Shown here: piece after piece, positions 1-7,487 of the stretch
Layout: the number at the start of each line of letters is the position of its first letter
Position numbering within the stretch: the stretch's first letter is position 1
NCBI GenBank assembly: GCA_023395555.1
Contig: JAEWYQ010000004.1
Coordinates: 1 to 64,000 of the forward strand
Origin: Bacillota bacterium
GTDB lineage: Bacteria; Bacillota; Clostridia; Lachnospirales; Lachnospiraceae
Direction of reading: 5' to 3'
DNA length: 64,000 nucleotides
Translations under genes and position numbers: made by a program
The notes under the pieces: model-generated
The model's database searches: none
The model's input: the letters and a program-made list of their open reading frames with translations, nothing else
What the model was told of the DNA's origin: nothing

Positions 1-16
1 AAACTATACTATTCAT
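1..16 (-). CDS. 5' end of a gene leaving the window on the left
   Basis: Only five codons (M-N-S-I-V) lie inside the window. The start is supported by a perfect AGGAGG on the minus strand (complement of 23-28) six bases upstream of the ATG at 16-14. It lies downstream of and co-directional with the mannonate dehydratase gene, so it may belong to the same uronate-catabolic unit. Too little is visible to name the product. Confidence 0.45.
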
Positions 17-297
17 ATGTGGCCTCCTATTGTATGCGGTAATCCCTGTTACCATTAATCTCTTCAATTAATAGTTTACAGGTAAATCCACGAATCTACA
101 ATTGTGAGGTCACTTCATATTATCTACATATAGCTTCCTATATATCTTCCTATTATACCGCAACAAATACATCCTTTTACGGTTTTCATTACCATTCCTT
201 TGTCTATTTCTCTTAATTTACCACTCTTTGTTTACCGCTCCTTATTTACTACTGTTTATCTGCTGCTCTTCATTTGTTGCTTTTCATTTGCTACTTT
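17..297. other. intergenic, nothing recognised
   Basis: AT-rich, pyrimidine-rich stretch of about 280 bases between the mannonate dehydratase stop and the next start. Short forward ORFs here are shadows or continue into the antisense of the dehydratase gene. No convincing terminator, promoter or repeat was seen. Confidence 0.5.
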
Positions 298-1371
298 TCA
301 TTTTCCGCTCTTATCCACTGCTTCCCACAATCCGTTCAGATATGCCACACCCAGGGCACGGTCATACAGGCCATAACCCGGTCTTGCCTGCTCTCCCCAG
401 ATCATTCTTCCATGATCCGGACGTATCACCCCGTCAAATCCTGTTTCATACAGCGCCTTCACAATTTCATACATGTCAAAATTGCCGTCCGAGGACAGAT
501 GGGAGCTCTCATGGAACACGCCCTCCCCGTCAAATTGCATATTTCTGAGATGGGCAAAATGAATCCGTTTACTGATCTTCGGGTTGCGGATAATCTCCGG
601 CAGATTATTCTTCAAATTGCTGCCCAGAGAACCGGTGCAGAGAGTAAAGCCGTTATAAATGCTGTCATTTAAAGATGCAATCTTCTCCAATGCCTGCTGG
701 CTGGTCACAATCCTGGGCAGACCGAATACGCTCCAGGCCGGATCGTCGGGATGAATTGCCATCTTAATCTGATATTTTTCACAGACCGGCATAATCGCAT
801 CCAGAAAGTATTTCAGATTCTGCATCAGCTTCTCTGCGGTAACATCCTTGTATTGCTCAAAGAGTCCCATAATCTCATCCCTGCGGTTCGGTTCCCAGCC
901 AGGCAGAATAAAACCGCCGCTCTCCTTCTCCATGCGATCAAACATGTCCGCAGGCTCAATGCCCTTGATCCTGTTCTCATCGTATGCCAATACATAGGAG
1001 CCATCCTCCAGCTTCATGGCCAGATCCGTCCTGGTCCAGTCAAAGATGGGCATAAAATTATAGCATACCAGATGGACATCCGCTTTTCCCAGGTTCTCCA
1101 GTGACTTCTTATAATTCTCAATATATTGCTCCCTGGAAGGAAGTCCGATCTTGATGTCCTCATGGATATTCACGCTCTCAATCCCGATCAGCTTAAGTCC
1201 CCCTGCTTCCACGGTTTTCTTCAGCTTCAGAATATCCTCCAGCTCCCAGGCTTCGCCTGCCGGGATATCATGAAGGGAAGAGACCACCCCGCTTACGCCG
1301 GGAATTTGCCGGATATGCTCCAGCGCAACACTGTCATGCTTTTCTCCAAACCATCTTAATGTCATTATCAT
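298..1371 (-). CDS. uxuA: mannonate dehydratase
   Basis: Product is a 357-residue cytosolic dehydratase converting D-mannonate to 2-keto-3-deoxygluconate in the glucuronate branch of hexuronate catabolism. The N-terminus (M-I-M-T-L-R-W-F-G), a central H-P-D-D-P stretch and the C-terminal R-P-D-H-G-R motif match the UxuA family, a TIM-barrel metalloenzyme, and the length fits Firmicute members (about 350-360). I chose the ATG at 1371 because GGAGG lies nine bases upstream; the ATG at 1380 directly abuts the GGAGG, and a longer reading frame begins without a ribosome binding site. It is divergent from an AraC regulator, a plausible controller. Mannonate dehydratase is the strong call; other pathway enzymes are not in view. 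Confidence 0.93.
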   Translation of the reverse strand: MIMTLRWFGEKHDSVALEHIRQIPGVSGVVSSLHDIPAGEAWELEDILKLKKTVEAGGLKLIGIESVNIHEDIKIGLPSREQYIENYKKSLENLGKADVHLVCYNFMPIFDWTRTDLAMKLEDGSYVLAYDENRIKGIEPADMFDRMEKESGGFILPGWEPNRRDEIMGLFEQYKDVTAEKLMQNLKYFLDAIMPVCEKYQIKMAIHPDDPAWSVFGLPRIVTSQQALEKIASLNDSIYNGFTLCTGSLGSNLKNNLPEIIRNPKISKRIHFAHLRNMQFDGEGVFHESSHLSSDGNFDMYEIVKALYETGFDGVIRPDHGRMIWGEQARPGYGLYDRALGVAYLNGLWEAVDKSGK

Positions 1372-1545
1372 AGCTTTCATCCTCCTTATCAAACAACTCA
1401 TCTTATGTTTACAACGATGAGTCATAAATCATTCCTCTTATTACTCTCAACAGCGAGTGATAAACCTCCCCCTGCGTCCATATCCTATCCCCCTATACAC
1501 CGAGGGACAGGAAAACAACAATTCCGATTAAATTATAACGGTTAT

Positions 1546-1573
1546 TTGACTTTCTGACCATATAATATATAAT
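1546..1573 (+). promoter_or_regulatory. promoter of the AraC gene
   Basis: TTGACT (1546-1551), 16-base spacer, TATAAT (1568-1573). It lies in the AT-rich gap between divergent uxuA and the araC-type gene, about 50 bases before the regulator start. Confidence 0.6.
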
Positions 1574-1624
1574 TATATTTGTACTATCTCACTATTAATA
1601 TTAAATTATGATCGGAGAATGGTT

Positions 1625-2521
1625 ATGATAAGAGATCCCAATGAACACCTCAATAAAATATCTCCCAAGGTATCCTCATCTCAGGAAAATAATCCGGGGA
1701 TCTCTTCCGAAACGTATCCGGAGATATATCCGGAGATACTATATGCCGTTGACAGAAATGCCACCCCCTCATGGCGGATTGACGATTATATCAAATGCTA
1801 TAACCTTATGCTGATCTATGACGGCAGTGCGGAATTTGAATATGATTACGTGAGCTTCCGGGTCTCCCGGGGTGACCTGGTCTTTTGCAGACCCGGCACC
1901 CGCCGCAGGATGCACACCTTCCCCGATAACCTTATGAAAGCCTATGCCATTGATTTTCAATACATCTGCCCTGTTTTCAGGGACAATGCCTGGGAACTTC
2001 TCCACCCGGAGCTTCCCTTTTCATCGCTGCAAAGGATCGAAGATGAATACCTTTTGCTAAAGCTGTTTGACATGTTTTCAAAACTCACAAAATCCTCCCT
2101 GTCGGGAAAAAGCTATGATCCCTTCCGGAACCGCGCTCTCCTTGCGGAGGTTCTGACCCTTCTGATTCAATACAAGGGAATCAGCCAATACAACTACTCC
2201 AGCCTCCGAAAAGTGAATGCGGTAATCAATTATATGACCGAGCATTACTCCGGCAGTATTACCCTAATGGAGCTGGCGGATTTTGCCCGGATCAGTCCCT
2301 CCTACCTGGGCAGCATCTTTAAGAAGGTGACCGGCAAACCGGTGATCGATTATCTGATCGGAATAAGAATAAATAAAGCAAAAGCCCTGCTGGCAGACGG
2401 TTTTTCCATAACCGAGACAGCAAGGCTGGTAGGCTTTAACGATATCTTTTACTTTAGCAGGGTTTTCAAGAAACAGGAAGGCATCAGCCCTTCCCAATAT
2501 AAGTCTTCGCTGCAGATATGA
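1625..2521 (+). CDS. AraC-family transcriptional regulator
   Basis: Product of 298 residues. The N-terminal two thirds look like a cupin-type sensor domain (motif G-D-L-V-F-C-R-P-G near residue 80), and the last 100 residues form the double helix-turn-helix of AraC/XylS proteins, with M-E-L-A-D-F-A-R-I-S-P-S-Y-L in the first HTH and F-N-D-I-F-Y-F-S-R-V-F-K-K in the second. The ATG at 1625 is preferred because GGAG (1614-1617) is seven bases upstream; the ATG at 1619 is only one base from it. It is divergent from uxuA and convergent with the GH3 gene (21-base gap), so it probably controls one or both in response to a plant-derived sugar. The ligand cannot be read from sequence. Confidence 0.9.
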   Translation: MIRDPNEHLNKISPKVSSSQENNPGISSETYPEIYPEILYAVDRNATPSWRIDDYIKCYNLMLIYDGSAEFEYDYVSFRVSRGDLVFCRPGTRRRMHTFPDNLMKAYAIDFQYICPVFRDNAWELLHPELPFSSLQRIEDEYLLLKLFDMFSKLTKSSLSGKSYDPFRNRALLAEVLTLLIQYKGISQYNYSSLRKVNAVINYMTEHYSGSITLMELADFARISPSYLGSIFKKVTGKPVIDYLIGIRINKAKALLADGFSITETARLVGFNDIFYFSRVFKKQEGISPSQYKSSLQI

Positions 2522-2542
2522 TCTTATCTATAAATTAAACAT

Positions 2543-4705
2543 CTATGCCAGTACAACAGTCTGTCCGGAATACAAGGTCTTGCAGTACGGCTTCCTGCCC
2601 GTCAGCTCAATACTCCTGGTATCCGGCTGACAGCTGCCGATATACAGCTCATATTCTCCTTCTCTCAGCACCAGCTTCCCATTATTATCATATAATCCGA
2701 AGGCTTCATCCTTCAGCGTGACAGTAACCGTCTTGCACTCGCCCGGCATCAGGAAAACCTTCTTCAGCCCCTTTAACTGATGATTGGGGGCTCCCTCTGC
2801 CTTAACCTTCACATATATCTGAACCGTCTCCGCTCCGGCAACCTTTCCCGTATTCTTCACATCCACACAACAGGTTACAGTCTGGCCCGGCTTAAGCTCA
2901 TCCGCATCCACAAGGATATTCCCCATCTCAAATTCCGTATAGGATAACCCATAGCCGAAGGGATACAGCGCTTCTCCGGACATGTAACGGTAGGTTCTGT
3001 CCTTCATGTTATAATCCGTGAATTCCGGCAGTTCCTCGGAGGTGCGGTAGAAGGTCACCGGCAGCTTGCCTTCCGGAGAATATTCCCCAAAGAGCACCTC
3101 TGCGATAGCCCTGCCGCCCTGTGCTCCGGGATACCAGCCCTGTACGATGGCGGGTATATGCTCCTCTTCCCAGGGAATGCTGATGGCGCTGCCGGACAGC
3201 AGTACTAAAATCACCGGCTTACCGCTTTTCCACAGCTCCTGAATCAACTGGCCCTGAATTCCGGGAAGGCTTAAATTAGGCTTATCACCGCTGGCAAATT
3301 CATTCCCCTGGTCGCCTTCCTCTCCCTCCAGCCCCGGATCCAGACCGAAGCAGGCAATAACCACATCACTCATATCACATACGGCACGGGCTTCCGCAAG
3401 ACGGTCATTCTCCGTACTAAGTCCCTGAATGCGATTTTTAAACAAATGGCAGCCCTCGGAATAGTACACCCGGACATCCTCTCCAAGGTAATCCTTGATT
3501 CCCTCCAGAACCGTAATATATTCAGAGGCCGTGCCCTCGTAATTGCCGACCAGTGCTTTTCTATTATTGGCATTCGGCCCGATCACGCCCACCGTCCTTA
3601 TTTTGCTCTTATCCAGGGGCAGCAGATGATTTTCATTCTTTAACAACACGATGGACTTCCTTCCGGCCTTGCGGTTCAGCTCCTTATGCTCCTCGCAATC
3701 CACCTTCTCATAACCGATGGTACTAAAGGGCACCTTGCTCTGGTCATCAAACAATCCCAGCTTCATGCGGGTGGTGACCAGCCTTGTTACCGCCCGGTCG
3801 AGGGTCTCCTCCTTGACCAGACCGTCTCTTACGGCATAGAGCAGATTGCTGTATAAATTGCCGCAATTAAGATCGCAGCCGTTGTTCATCGCCAACGCTA
3901 CGGATTCCACCGGTGTGGAGGTTACCATATGCCCTTCATGGAAATCCTTGATTGCCCAGCAGTCGGAGGTCACATGCCCCTCGAAGCCCCATTGCTCTCT
4001 CAGGATATCCTGAAGCAGGGTCTTGCTGCCGCAGCAGGGTTCCCCGTTGGTCCGGTTGTAAGCGCCCATCACCGCTTCCACCCCTGCCTCCTGAACACAG
4101 GCCTTAAAGGCCGGAAGATAGGTCTCATAAAGATCCTGGACAGATACCTCCGCATTAAAGCTGTGTCTGATATCCTCCGGCCCCGAATGCACGGCAAAAT
4201 GCTTTGCACAGGCCGCCGCCTTCCTATATTTCTCATCATGTCCCTGGATGCCCTGGACAAACCGGATGCCCAGCCTGGAGCTGAGATAAGGATCTTCCCC
4301 GTAGGTTTCATGTCCCCGGCCCCATCTGGGATCACGGAAGATATTCACATTGGGGGACCAGAAGGTCAGCCCCTTATAGATATCCATGTCATTATATTTC
4401 TGCTGCATATTGAACTTTGCTCTGCCCTCCGTGGAAATGGCATCCGCCACCTCCTCCAGCAGATCTTCGTCAAAGGTGGCCGCCATGCCGATGGCCTGAG
4501 GGAATACCGTAGCCACTCCTGCACGGGCCACTCCATGCAATGCCTCATTCCACCAATTATACGCCTTAACGCCAAGTCGCTCAATTGCCGGAGCCGTATA
4601 AAGCGTCTGGAATACCTTCTCCTCCAGAGTCATTCTGGATACCAGGTCCTTCGCTCTTTCCTCAAAGCTCAAGGCTTCGTTCCTGTATGCCATATTATCC
4701 TGCAT
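2543..4705 (-). CDS. GH3 beta-xylosidase / beta-glucosidase
   Basis: Product of 720 residues with no signal peptide, so probably intracellular and acting on imported oligosaccharides. Residues 1-350 are the GH3 TIM barrel, with the N-W-W-N-E-A-L-H-G-V-A block near residue 50 typical of the xylosidase-like branch and the nucleophile Asp248 in T-S-D-C-W-A-I. Residues 370-580 form the alpha/beta sandwich, and the last 100 residues are a fibronectin III-like domain. The start has GGAGG eight bases upstream. Substrate (xylosyl, glucosyl or arabinosyl) is not certain from sequence, but the N-terminal motif and the nearby GH8 and GH51 genes favour hemicellulose oligomers. It ends tail-to-tail with the AraC gene. 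Confidence 0.92.
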   Translation of the reverse strand: MQDNMAYRNEALSFEERAKDLVSRMTLEEKVFQTLYTAPAIERLGVKAYNWWNEALHGVARAGVATVFPQAIGMAATFDEDLLEEVADAISTEGRAKFNMQQKYNDMDIYKGLTFWSPNVNIFRDPRWGRGHETYGEDPYLSSRLGIRFVQGIQGHDEKYRKAAACAKHFAVHSGPEDIRHSFNAEVSVQDLYETYLPAFKACVQEAGVEAVMGAYNRTNGEPCCGSKTLLQDILREQWGFEGHVTSDCWAIKDFHEGHMVTSTPVESVALAMNNGCDLNCGNLYSNLLYAVRDGLVKEETLDRAVTRLVTTRMKLGLFDDQSKVPFSTIGYEKVDCEEHKELNRKAGRKSIVLLKNENHLLPLDKSKIRTVGVIGPNANNRKALVGNYEGTASEYITVLEGIKDYLGEDVRVYYSEGCHLFKNRIQGLSTENDRLAEARAVCDMSDVVIACFGLDPGLEGEEGDQGNEFASGDKPNLSLPGIQGQLIQELWKSGKPVILVLLSGSAISIPWEEEHIPAIVQGWYPGAQGGRAIAEVLFGEYSPEGKLPVTFYRTSEELPEFTDYNMKDRTYRYMSGEALYPFGYGLSYTEFEMGNILVDADELKPGQTVTCCVDVKNTGKVAGAETVQIYVKVKAEGAPNHQLKGLKKVFLMPGECKTVTVTLKDEAFGLYDNNGKLVLREGEYELYIGSCQPDTRSIELTGRKPYCKTLYSGQTVVLA

Positions 4706-4920
4706 TTAAACACCCTCCTATTTCCGTTTCTATGATGATGTACCTGTTATTTTCCGTTACAATTCAGTTAAACCTTCCCCATAATCGGCTGATTTGAATC
4801 AAAAAAGTAATCCACACTGTAAGTTTAAATTAATTTTTTCTTTTTAGCCAATCATATATTGCTGGAATAATCTCATTATTTGCGTTTTAAATGGTGTCAG
4901 GCACCGAATTATAAAGTAAC
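4706..4920. other. intergenic upstream of GH3 and ccdA-trx
   Basis: AT-rich gap between divergent genes. It holds one copy of the 13-base element GGTGTCAGGCACC (4893-4905). No clear minus-strand promoter for the GH3 gene was identified. Confidence 0.5.
4893..4905 (+). repeat. dispersed 13-bp element GGTGTCAGGCACC, copy 1
   Basis: Near-palindromic (GGTG-YC core, one T/C asymmetry). Identical copies occur at 18446-18458, 59545-59557 and 61635-61647. This copy lies 15 bases upstream of the -35 box of the ccdA-trx promoter. Confidence 0.6.
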
Positions 4921-4949
4921 TTGATTTTATAAACCCACTGTTATATAAT
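4921..4949 (+). promoter_or_regulatory. promoter of ccdA-thioredoxin gene
   Basis: TTGATT (4921-4926), 17-base spacer, TATAAT (4944-4949), about 100 bases ahead of the start codon. Confidence 0.65.
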
Positions 4950-5050
4950 AGTCTTAAAATTAAGTATCAAATGCAACCATAGTATTCATTATCCTCTCTT
5001 ACAGCATTCCGGTGCCAAAGGACAGGATTTATTAAGGAGGTATCCCAGGC

Positions 5051-6484
5051 ATGAATCTCTTTACCGGCAATATCAGTTTTATTTTAGTATTTACAGAAGG
5101 AATCCTTTCCTTCTTCTCTCCCTGTGTCATTCCGCTGATTCCCATCTATCTGAGCTATCTGGCCGGAGGCGCGAAGCAGACCGCGGAGGACGGAACCATC
5201 ACCTATAAGCAGAAAACCGTATTTTTCCATACCGTATTCTTTATTCTTGGAATATCCTCGGCGTTTTTCCTTTTGGGTCTGTCTTTCACTGCGCTGGGAG
5301 GCTTCTTCAAGACAAACCAGATGCTTTTTACCAAAATAGGAGGAATTCTGATCATCCTTCTGGGTCTGGTACAGATAGGATTTTTAGAAATCAAGTTTCT
5401 TCAGCGGGAACGCAAGCTTCCCTTTAACCTGGGAGATCGCCGGATGAACCCCTTGATCGCATTTGTAATGGGCTTTACCTTCAGCTTCGCCTGGACCCCC
5501 TGTGTCGGTCCGGCACTCTCCTCCGTATTGATTATGGCCTCCTCCAGCACCAGCCCCATGCTGGGCAACCTCCTGGTGCTCCTTTATGCGGCAGGCTTTG
5601 TTATCCCCTTCCTGGTTCTGGGGCTCTTCACCACCCAGGCCCTGAACTTTTTGAAAAAACGCAGAAACCTGCTGAAATACACAGTGAAAGCAGGAGGAGT
5701 GCTGCTGATTATAATCGGTATCATGACCTTTACCGGCTGGATGAATACGGTCTCCTCCTATGTAAACCGTTTTGTGCCGCAGGTTGGCAGGAACAGCCAG
5801 ACCTCCGGGGAGACCCCTTCGGAAGGCACCGGCAACAGCGACGGCTCTAAAAATAATGCTTCCGGAAACACATCAGGTAATGCGGATAAGGATACTCCAG
5901 ATGATAAAACAGGGACGGCGGACGGCGCCGAAAATAACAGCCCGTCTTCACCGGATTCCGGCGGAACAGCTTCTTCCGAGGGAGGTGCTCCTTCCGATGA
6001 TTCCTCCAATGACACCGCGGAGCCAAAAGTAATTCCTGCCTTTGATTTTACCCTCACGGATCAATACGGCAACGAGCACACTCTGTCAGACTATAAGGGC
6101 AAGATCGTATTCCTGAATTTCTGGGCTACCTGGTGTCCTCCCTGTCAGAAGGAGATGCCGGATATTGAGGAATTCTATCACGATACCGGAGCAAATCAGG
6201 AGGATATTATCGTGCTTGCCGTAGCCAATCCGGCGAGTGCCGAATACCCCAAGAACAGTGATGTCTCCAAGGAGGAGGTTATCGCCTTTCTCGATGAGAA
6301 CAATTATACCTTCCCTGTAGTATTTGATGAGACGGGCCAGGTTCTTGCGGATTATTATATCTCATCCTTTCCCACCACCTTCTTCATTAACACGGACGGC
6401 AATATCTTCGGCTATGCCCCTACCATGATGACGCGGGATATGATCGACAGCGCCATCCAGCAGACCATTGATTCCACAAAATAA
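5051..6484 (+). CDS. CcdA-type membrane protein fused to extracytoplasmic thioredoxin
   Basis: Product of 477 residues. Residues 1-235 are a six-helix CcdA/DsbD-beta type electron carrier with S-P-C-V-I-P-L-I-P and T-P-C-V-G-P cysteines. Residues 250-345 are a low-complexity linker rich in Gly, Ser, Asn and Asp. Residues 335-477 are a TlpA/ResA-like thioredoxin with W-C-P-P-C at 361-365. The protein should move reducing equivalents from cytosolic thioredoxin across the membrane to its own outer domain, reducing disulfides or oxidised methionine/haem targets. TAAGGAGGT precedes the start by eight bases. The HxlR gene follows after 15 bases, so this is a two-gene operon, presumably redox-controlled. 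Confidence 0.92.
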   Translation: MNLFTGNISFILVFTEGILSFFSPCVIPLIPIYLSYLAGGAKQTAEDGTITYKQKTVFFHTVFFILGISSAFFLLGLSFTALGGFFKTNQMLFTKIGGILIILLGLVQIGFLEIKFLQRERKLPFNLGDRRMNPLIAFVMGFTFSFAWTPCVGPALSSVLIMASSSTSPMLGNLLVLLYAAGFVIPFLVLGLFTTQALNFLKKRRNLLKYTVKAGGVLLIIIGIMTFTGWMNTVSSYVNRFVPQVGRNSQTSGETPSEGTGNSDGSKNNASGNTSGNADKDTPDDKTGTADGAENNSPSSPDSGGTASSEGGAPSDDSSNDTAEPKVIPAFDFTLTDQYGNEHTLSDYKGKIVFLNFWATWCPPCQKEMPDIEEFYHDTGANQEDIIVLAVANPASAEYPKNSDVSKEEVIAFLDENNYTFPVVFDETGQVLADYYISSFPTTFFINTDGNIFGYAPTMMTRDMIDSAIQQTIDSTK

Positions 6485-6499
6485 GAGAGGTGCCAAACG

Positions 6500-6934
6500 A
6501 TGAAGAATACCTATCATCTTCCATGCAGTATTGCACAGACCCTGAATCTCATCGGTGACAAATGGACTCTTCTCATACTCCGCCAGCTTAAACTGGGGCA
6601 TGACACCTACAAAGAGATTCAGGAGCGATTGGAGGGAATCCCCTCCAATCTGCTCTCGGAGCGGCTGAAAACCCTGGAAGCGGACGGATTGGTCACCAGC
6701 CGCCTCTACCAAACCCATCCTCCCAGATACCAGTATATTCTCACACAAAGCGGCGATGATCTTGACGATATTTTCCACAGTCTCATGCTATGGGGAGAGA
6801 GGCATCTGAAGGACTGTCCCGGGAGCCTGGTACACCGCCAATGCGGGCACCCTGTTGAACAGCAGTATTATTGCAGTCATTGCGGGAGAACCATTCTGAG
6901 GGAGGAACTGTCCGTAGAGGAACGGGAAACATAA
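6500..6934 (+). CDS. HxlR-family winged-helix regulator
   Basis: Product of 144 residues with the HxlR core (I-G-D-K-W-T-L-L-I-L-R near residue 17, then the wing around L-L-S-E-R-L-K-T-L-E). The conserved N-terminal cysteine (H-L-P-C-S-I, residue 9) is present; in family members such as HypR and YodB this residue senses thiol stress. The C-terminal tail is unusual in having two more thiol pairs (C-G-H and C-S-H-C), which may bind metal. It is co-transcribed with the thiol-redox fusion protein upstream, which suggests it is a redox-responsive autoregulator of this operon. That role is inference. Confidence 0.88.
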   Translation: MKNTYHLPCSIAQTLNLIGDKWTLLILRQLKLGHDTYKEIQERLEGIPSNLLSERLKTLEADGLVTSRLYQTHPPRYQYILTQSGDDLDDIFHSLMLWGERHLKDCPGSLVHRQCGHPVEQQYYCSHCGRTILREELSVEERET

Positions 6935-6942
6935 TTTTATTC

Positions 6943-6971
6943 TTTACACTCATAAGGTATTATGATACAAT
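6943..6971 (+). promoter_or_regulatory. promoter of a non-coding transcript
   Basis: TTTACA (6943-6948), 17-base spacer, TACAAT (6966-6971). It starts just after the HxlR stop and points into a gene-free stretch of more than 500 bases, so it should drive an independent RNA from about 6978. Confidence 0.6.
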
Positions 6972-6977
6972 TTATTC

Positions 6978-7290
6978 TGTAAAATAAATTAAACCATTTT
7001 TAAGTTTGGAAAGGACGGTTTTGATGTCGGTATTATCTGTAAATGAGGTTGATTTTAGATAGCTGCAGGCTGTTTAAATTTGTGCCGGCTGTCAGCTATA
7101 TCAATGGACGCTGACAGGCATTCAATTAAACCAGTTTGGATACACTTGCTGTATCCTGCGTTTTGTTGTACTTTTCTTTATTAAAGCAAGGTACATCCTA
7201 TTAACGTATACCCAGCTTCCGCCTTTACAGTAGATACTCAAAGCTGTCTTGTAATAGAGAAAAATCATCGGATTCGCCGATTTTCTTTTG
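6978..7290 (+). ncRNA. candidate structured non-coding RNA
   Basis: A gene-free region bracketed by a good promoter and an intrinsic terminator (AT-flanked CATCGG/CCGAT hairpin with a T-rich tail, 7261-7289). Self-complementary segments are abundant: CTGTCAGC (7089-7096) with GCTGACAG (7110-7117); GGATAC (7138-7143) with GTATCC (7151-7156); AGATAGCTG (7067 region) with CAGCTATAT (7093 region), which competes with the first; and GTTTAA (7072-7077) with TTAAAC (7126-7131), which would form a pseudoknot. No open frame with a ribosome binding site was found. Size and pseudoknotted layout resemble large clostridial RNAs such as the raiA motif, but I cannot confirm family membership. A second hairpin with a T-rich tail follows at 7301-7328. 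Confidence 0.6.
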
Positions 7291-7300
7291 AATGTTGCAA

Positions 7301-7330
7301 GGCATGGCAGGTTATTGCCGTGCCTTTCTT
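7301..7330 (+). terminator. intrinsic terminator upstream of the mutS2-like gene
   Basis: GGCA-T-GGCA paired with TGCC-G-TGCC around a six-base loop, followed by TTTCTTT. It is a second stop after the 7261-7289 hairpin, so the RNA unit is well insulated from the downstream gene. Confidence 0.55.
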
Positions 7331-7487
7331 TATTCTATTTTCTGATCATGTAATGATGTGAGGATGCAAGACATACATGCAAACCGGAATTTGCGATTTG
7401 CCCCAGGAGTACTCTACCCATTTATATCGGCGGAATATTCTACGGGCTTATTTTATTGCAAAAAAGTGAAGATTAGGAGAATAGAAA

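Noticed and set aside
5758..6057. Minus-strand ORF opposite the CcdA-thioredoxin linker
   Set aside because: It is the antisense shadow of a low-complexity Ser/Gly/Asp linker and has no ribosome binding site.
6978..7290. tmRNA, RNase P or 6S RNA
   Set aside because: No tag-peptide frame with tRNA-like ends, none of the conserved RNase P core segments, and no long rod-like 6S fold could be seen.
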